Shown piece by piece: positions 54,671-57,083 of a stretch of 57,083 bases of DNA (within the stretch, counting starts at the first letter, position 1; each line of letters starts with the position of its first letter). Below the pieces are notes generated by a model. That model saw nothing but the letters and a program-made list of their open reading frames with translations. It searched no databases and was not told where the DNA came from. Source of the stretch: Meiothermus granaticius NBRC 107808 (GTDB lineage: Bacteria; Deinococcota; Deinococci; Deinococcales; Thermaceae); the NCBI RefSeq assembly GCF_003574355.1, contig NZ_QWLB01000023.1, forward strand, positions 1 to 57,083, given 5' to 3'. The position numbers and the translations under genes are program-made.

Positions 54671-55141
54671 GTGAACGTGCCGCAGCACTTTGTAATTCGC
54701 CTCGAGTACACCCTGCGCGTAGAGGGCCAGGCCGTAAACCGCAGCGAGCATCCGCTCTCCATCCTGACGGGGTTTGCCCGAGAACTCCCGATCGGCCTCG
54801 AGGCGGCCCTGCTGGGGAAAGGCCCCGGTGAGTACACCGTAACCCTACCGCCAGAGCAGGGGTATGGGGCCTACAACCCTGCCTTGCGGGTTGAGGTGGG
54901 GGCTTCCGAGCTTCCGGGAACCCCTCGAGTGGGAGAGGTTTTCAGTGCGGAGGATGCCGAGGGAAAGCCCCGGCTATACCAAGTGGTTGCGGTAGATGGA
55001 GAGAAGGTCGTGCTGGACGCCAATCCCCCTTGGGCAGGGAAGGCCCTCGAGTATCGCTTTGTCATTCACAGCGTTCGCCTGGCCGAGCCCGAGGAGGTGG
55101 CCCATGGGCATGTCCATGGGGAGGGAGGGGTACACCCTTGA
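54671..55141 (+). CDS. slyD: FKBP-type peptidyl-prolyl isomerase, SlyD-like
   Basis: A protein of about 156 residues with an FKBP domain interrupted by an IF chaperone domain, the SlyD plan (EYTLRVEG, GLEAALLGKGPGEYTVTLPPEQGYG, then VVAVDGEKVVLDANPPWAGKALEY). The short His-rich tail AHGHVHGEGGVHP can bind nickel or zinc, which fits its place beside the COG0523 metal chaperone. GTG 54671 lies 6 nt after a TAGGGT box (54659-54664); ATG 54665 is in frame and is an alternative start. Confidence 0.87.
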   Translation: MNVPQHFVIRLEYTLRVEGQAVNRSEHPLSILTGFARELPIGLEAALLGKGPGEYTVTLPPEQGYGAYNPALRVEVGASELPGTPRVGEVFSAEDAEGKPRLYQVVAVDGEKVVLDANPPWAGKALEYRFVIHSVRLAEPEEVAHGHVHGEGGVHP

Positions 55142-55209
55142 GTGCAGCCTGGAACGCTGGGATCTGGGCGGTCTGGCTTTAGGCCGGGGCTCGAGCGGGG
55201 CTTCTGGCA

Positions 55210-55215
55210 TACTAT
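55210..55215 (+). promoter_or_regulatory. -10 box of leaderless prmA promoter
   Basis: TACTAT ends 6 nt before the GTG start of prmA. Confidence 0.6.
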
Positions 55216-55221
55216 GGAGCT

Positions 55222-55986
55222 GTGCACGTGTTTCGTCTGAAAGGTGATTTCCAAACCTTAGACACTTACTCCCCCCTGCTCTTTGACCTGGGGGCCCGGG
55301 GGCTCGAGGAACGCCCCGGTGAGGTCTGGGCCTACTTTCCCCAGCGCATTGAGCTGCCCCTGCCGGGGGAGTGGGTGGAGCTGCCGGACACCGACTGGCT
55401 CGAGGCCTGGCGGCGCGATTTGAAACCGGTGGTGGCCGGGCCATTCGTGGTGGTCGCTCCCTGGCACTCGTGGACTGGCCAGGAAAAGCGCATCGTGCTC
55501 GAGCCGGGGATGGCTTTTGGCACCGGGCACCACGAGACCACCCGGATGGCCCTAGAAGCTTTGGCCCAGCGGGTCGAACCCGAGACGCGGGTGCTGGACT
55601 TGGGCACCGGTTCGGGGATTCTGGCTATCGCTGCGGCGATGCTGGGAGCGGAAGCGGTTGGGGTAGACGTTGACCCCGCGGTCATTCCGCTGGCTCGAGC
55701 GAACGCCGCCGCCAACCGGGTGAATCCCCAGTTCCTGACCGGGAGCCTGGGGGCCGCCGAAGGTCCTTTTGACCTGGTGGTGGCCAATCTTTACGCTGAG
55801 CTGCATGTCCATCTGGCCCCGCAGTACCCTTCGGCGTTCGGGCTTTGTGGGGTCTTGATCCTCACCGGAATCCTGCTTCAGCGCGAAGGGTTGGTGCGGG
55901 AGGCCCTCGAGGCCCAGGGCTTCGGCCTTTTGGAGCGGCGGCAGGAAGGTGAGTGGATCTGCCTGACCTACGCCAAAAAAGGATAG
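55222..55986 (+). CDS. prmA: Ribosomal protein L11 methyltransferase PrmA
   Basis: A 254-residue class I SAM methyltransferase. A small N-terminal substrate-recognition domain is joined by a linker to the catalytic domain, which shows GMAFGTGHHETTRMALE and the SAM motif LDLGTGSGILAIAAAMLGA. It trimethylates ribosomal protein L11; the compact size matches the Thermus enzyme. rsmE begins directly after the stop codon (same base boundary 55986/55987). Confidence 0.94.
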   Translation: MHVFRLKGDFQTLDTYSPLLFDLGARGLEERPGEVWAYFPQRIELPLPGEWVELPDTDWLEAWRRDLKPVVAGPFVVVAPWHSWTGQEKRIVLEPGMAFGTGHHETTRMALEALAQRVEPETRVLDLGTGSGILAIAAAMLGAEAVGVDVDPAVIPLARANAAANRVNPQFLTGSLGAAEGPFDLVVANLYAELHVHLAPQYPSAFGLCGVLILTGILLQREGLVREALEAQGFGLLERRQEGEWICLTYAKKG

Positions 55987-56685
55987 ATGCGCCCGCACCG
56001 TGCCTTTGTCACGCTGATACAGCCTGAGCTCGAGCTCTCCGGGCGCGAGGCCCGGCATTTGGCGGAGGTCTTGCGGGCTCGGCCCGGTGACCGGCTGACC
56101 GTGTTTGATGGCCGGGGGCTCGAGGGTCGCGCCGTGGTTCTGAGCCTAGAGCCGGGGCTGGTGCGCTTGCAGGTCGAGGAGACCTGGCCTGCCCACCGGG
56201 AGACCCCTCAGCCGGTTACGCTGTATCTGGCTTTGCTCAAAGGGGACAAGCTGGCGGAGGTGGCCCGGGCCGCCACCGAGCTGGGGGTGGCTCACCTGGT
56301 GCCGGTGCTGACCCAGCACTGCGTGGTGCGTGAGCTGGGCGAGGGCAAGCTCCTGCGGCTGCGCCGGGTGGTGGTCGAGGCGGCCAAGCAGTCGGGGCGC
56401 AGCCGGATCCCCGAGGTGGCCTCGCTGCTGCCGCTCTCGAGCATCCCGCGGGTAGAGCAGGGCTTTGTGGCCCATCCGGGGGCTTCGGCCCGCGTCCGTG
56501 ACCTCCTGGATCCACAGAGGCCCACGGCGCTTCTCACTGGTCCGGAGGGCGGCTTGGCCGAGGCCGAGGTGGGCCTACTGGAGGATCGGGGGTTCACTCC
56601 GGTCACATTGGGGCCGCGTATCCTGCGGGCAGAGACCGCACCGGTGGCTTTGCTGAGCTTGGTGACGGCAGGAGAAGGTTTATAG
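55987..56685 (+). CDS. rsmE: 16S rRNA (uracil-1498-N3)-methyltransferase RsmE
   Basis: A 232-residue SPOUT methyltransferase with an N-terminal PUA-like domain (ELSGREARHLAEVLRARPGD) and the trefoil-knot motifs LLTGPEGGLAEAEV and LGPRILRAETAP. It methylates U1498 of 16S rRNA. It starts right after prmA and is followed with no gap by a lipoprotein gene, so the three are probably one transcript. Confidence 0.93.
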   Translation: MRPHRAFVTLIQPELELSGREARHLAEVLRARPGDRLTVFDGRGLEGRAVVLSLEPGLVRLQVEETWPAHRETPQPVTLYLALLKGDKLAEVARAATELGVAHLVPVLTQHCVVRELGEGKLLRLRRVVVEAAKQSGRSRIPEVASLLPLSSIPRVEQGFVAHPGASARVRDLLDPQRPTALLTGPEGGLAEAEVGLLEDRGFTPVTLGPRILRAETAPVALLSLVTAGEGL

Positions 56686-57083
56686 ATGCGAAAGGCCTTC
56701 AGGGGGGTTTGGGCGCTGCTGGGGCTGGCGGTGTTGCTGGGGTGCCGCTACACCTTCGTACCGCTGGATCCGGGCAAGGCGGCCTTTCCTGACCGGGTGA
56801 TGCTCAGCGGCACGATCCAAGTGGTGGAGCACGGAGCCGTGGTCAAGCTCAGCCTGCGGCGGATGCCCGAGCCAGGCTACCTCGAGCTGCGCTGGTATAA
56901 AGACGAGCAGCTTTTTGAGGAGAAATCCATCTGGGCCGAGGGGCCTGGGGAGTTTGAAGCCCGTTTTGATCGGATTGACGAGGGCTACTACCGCCTGGTT
57001 GTCCTGGTGAAGAATAGCCCTCTGCTGCAGCTCGAGCTGGGAACCCCGCTGCTGCCGTCTCCCCCGGCCCCACCCCCCAATCC
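56686..57083 (+). CDS. Lipoprotein, partial (runs off the window)
   Basis: The ATG follows the rsmE TAG directly and the frame stays open to the last base (132 full codons). The protein starts with a short basic segment, a hydrophobic stretch (WALLGLAVLLG) and a lipobox ending at Cys20 (VLLGC), so it is a predicted lipoprotein. The visible mature part is a beta-rich domain (IQVVEHGAVVKLSLRR, GYLELRWYKDEQLFEEK, FDRIDEGYYRLVVLVKN) followed by a Pro-rich stretch. No family recognised; the end is outside the window. Confidence 0.75.
   Translation, partial: MRKAFRGVWALLGLAVLLGCRYTFVPLDPGKAAFPDRVMLSGTIQVVEHGAVVKLSLRRMPEPGYLELRWYKDEQLFEEKSIWAEGPGEFEARFDRIDEGYYRLVVLVKNSPLLQLELGTPLLPSPPAPPPN

Overview
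The window reads as a chromosomal segment of a moderately thermophilic Deinococcus-Thermus bacterium, most like Meiothermus. Four things point there: high GC with heavy use of the hexamer CTCGAG; many genes whose -10 box ends only 6-9 nt before the start codon (leaderless mRNAs); a short archaeal-type aspartyl-tRNA synthetase of the Thermus AspRS2 class; and a System I cytochrome c maturation operon followed by a Rieske protein. No tRNA, rRNA, insertion sequence, prophage or CRISPR array was recognised. The window ends inside a lipoprotein gene.

Layout. 0-12.8 kb holds housekeeping genes: a Roadblock/LC7 protein, clpA, a Fur-family regulator, an M17 aminopeptidase, a DUF1385 membrane protein, sbcD-sbcC, murJ, a small unknown gene and aspS2. 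12.8-18.3 kb holds a YpfJ-type metallopeptidase, an arsenic-type cassette (arsR, DUF6428, ArsN-like acetyltransferase, MFS transporter), a prohibitin-like SPFH protein and an FmdB-like protein. 18.3-21.3 kb holds 5-formyl-THF cyclo-ligase and a reverse-strand group (aroQ, small membrane protein, ccdA, LysM/M23 peptidase). 21.4-28.6 kb is ccmABCDEFGH plus a TPR/cytochrome c fusion and a Rieske protein. 28.6-37.3 kb holds tyrS, dnaG, a CPBP protease, a DUF218 protein, a HAD phosphatase, hflX, a degenerate GGDEF protein and an EamA transporter. 37.3-40.6 kb is a xylose-type ABC transporter. 40.7-45.6 kb holds a divergent CRTAC1-like protein/vanadium haloperoxidase pair, a secreted protein and a degenerate phosphohexomutase. 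45.7-49.7 kb is a SAM-I riboswitch driving metY-metX, then a parvulin isomerase. 49.7-57.1 kb holds a nitrilase-family protein, a TlpA-like thioredoxin, a zinc-type cluster (Fur/Zur, ZnuA-like protein, YibE/F protein, COG0523 GTPase, SlyD-like isomerase), prmA, rsmE and the partial lipoprotein.

The strongest new observations are regulatory. (1) aspS2 is preceded by a TTGACC-17-TAAACT promoter, a leaderless 10-codon peptide whose codons 7-9 are Asp-Asp-Asn, and mutually exclusive antiterminator and terminator hairpins. This looks like ribosome-mediated attenuation sensing Asp-tRNA and Asn-tRNA. (2) The SAM-I riboswitch before metY has an enlarged P4 carrying two hairpins with the same AGGCAC loop, and the 12-nt core GGGTGCTAACTC occurs twice, the second copy inside the antiterminator. 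(3) hflX has a possible 26-codon upstream ORF that ends on its start codon and contains a perfect 12-bp stem. (4) A perfect 9-2-9 Fur/Zur operator fills the promoter of the znuA-like gene.
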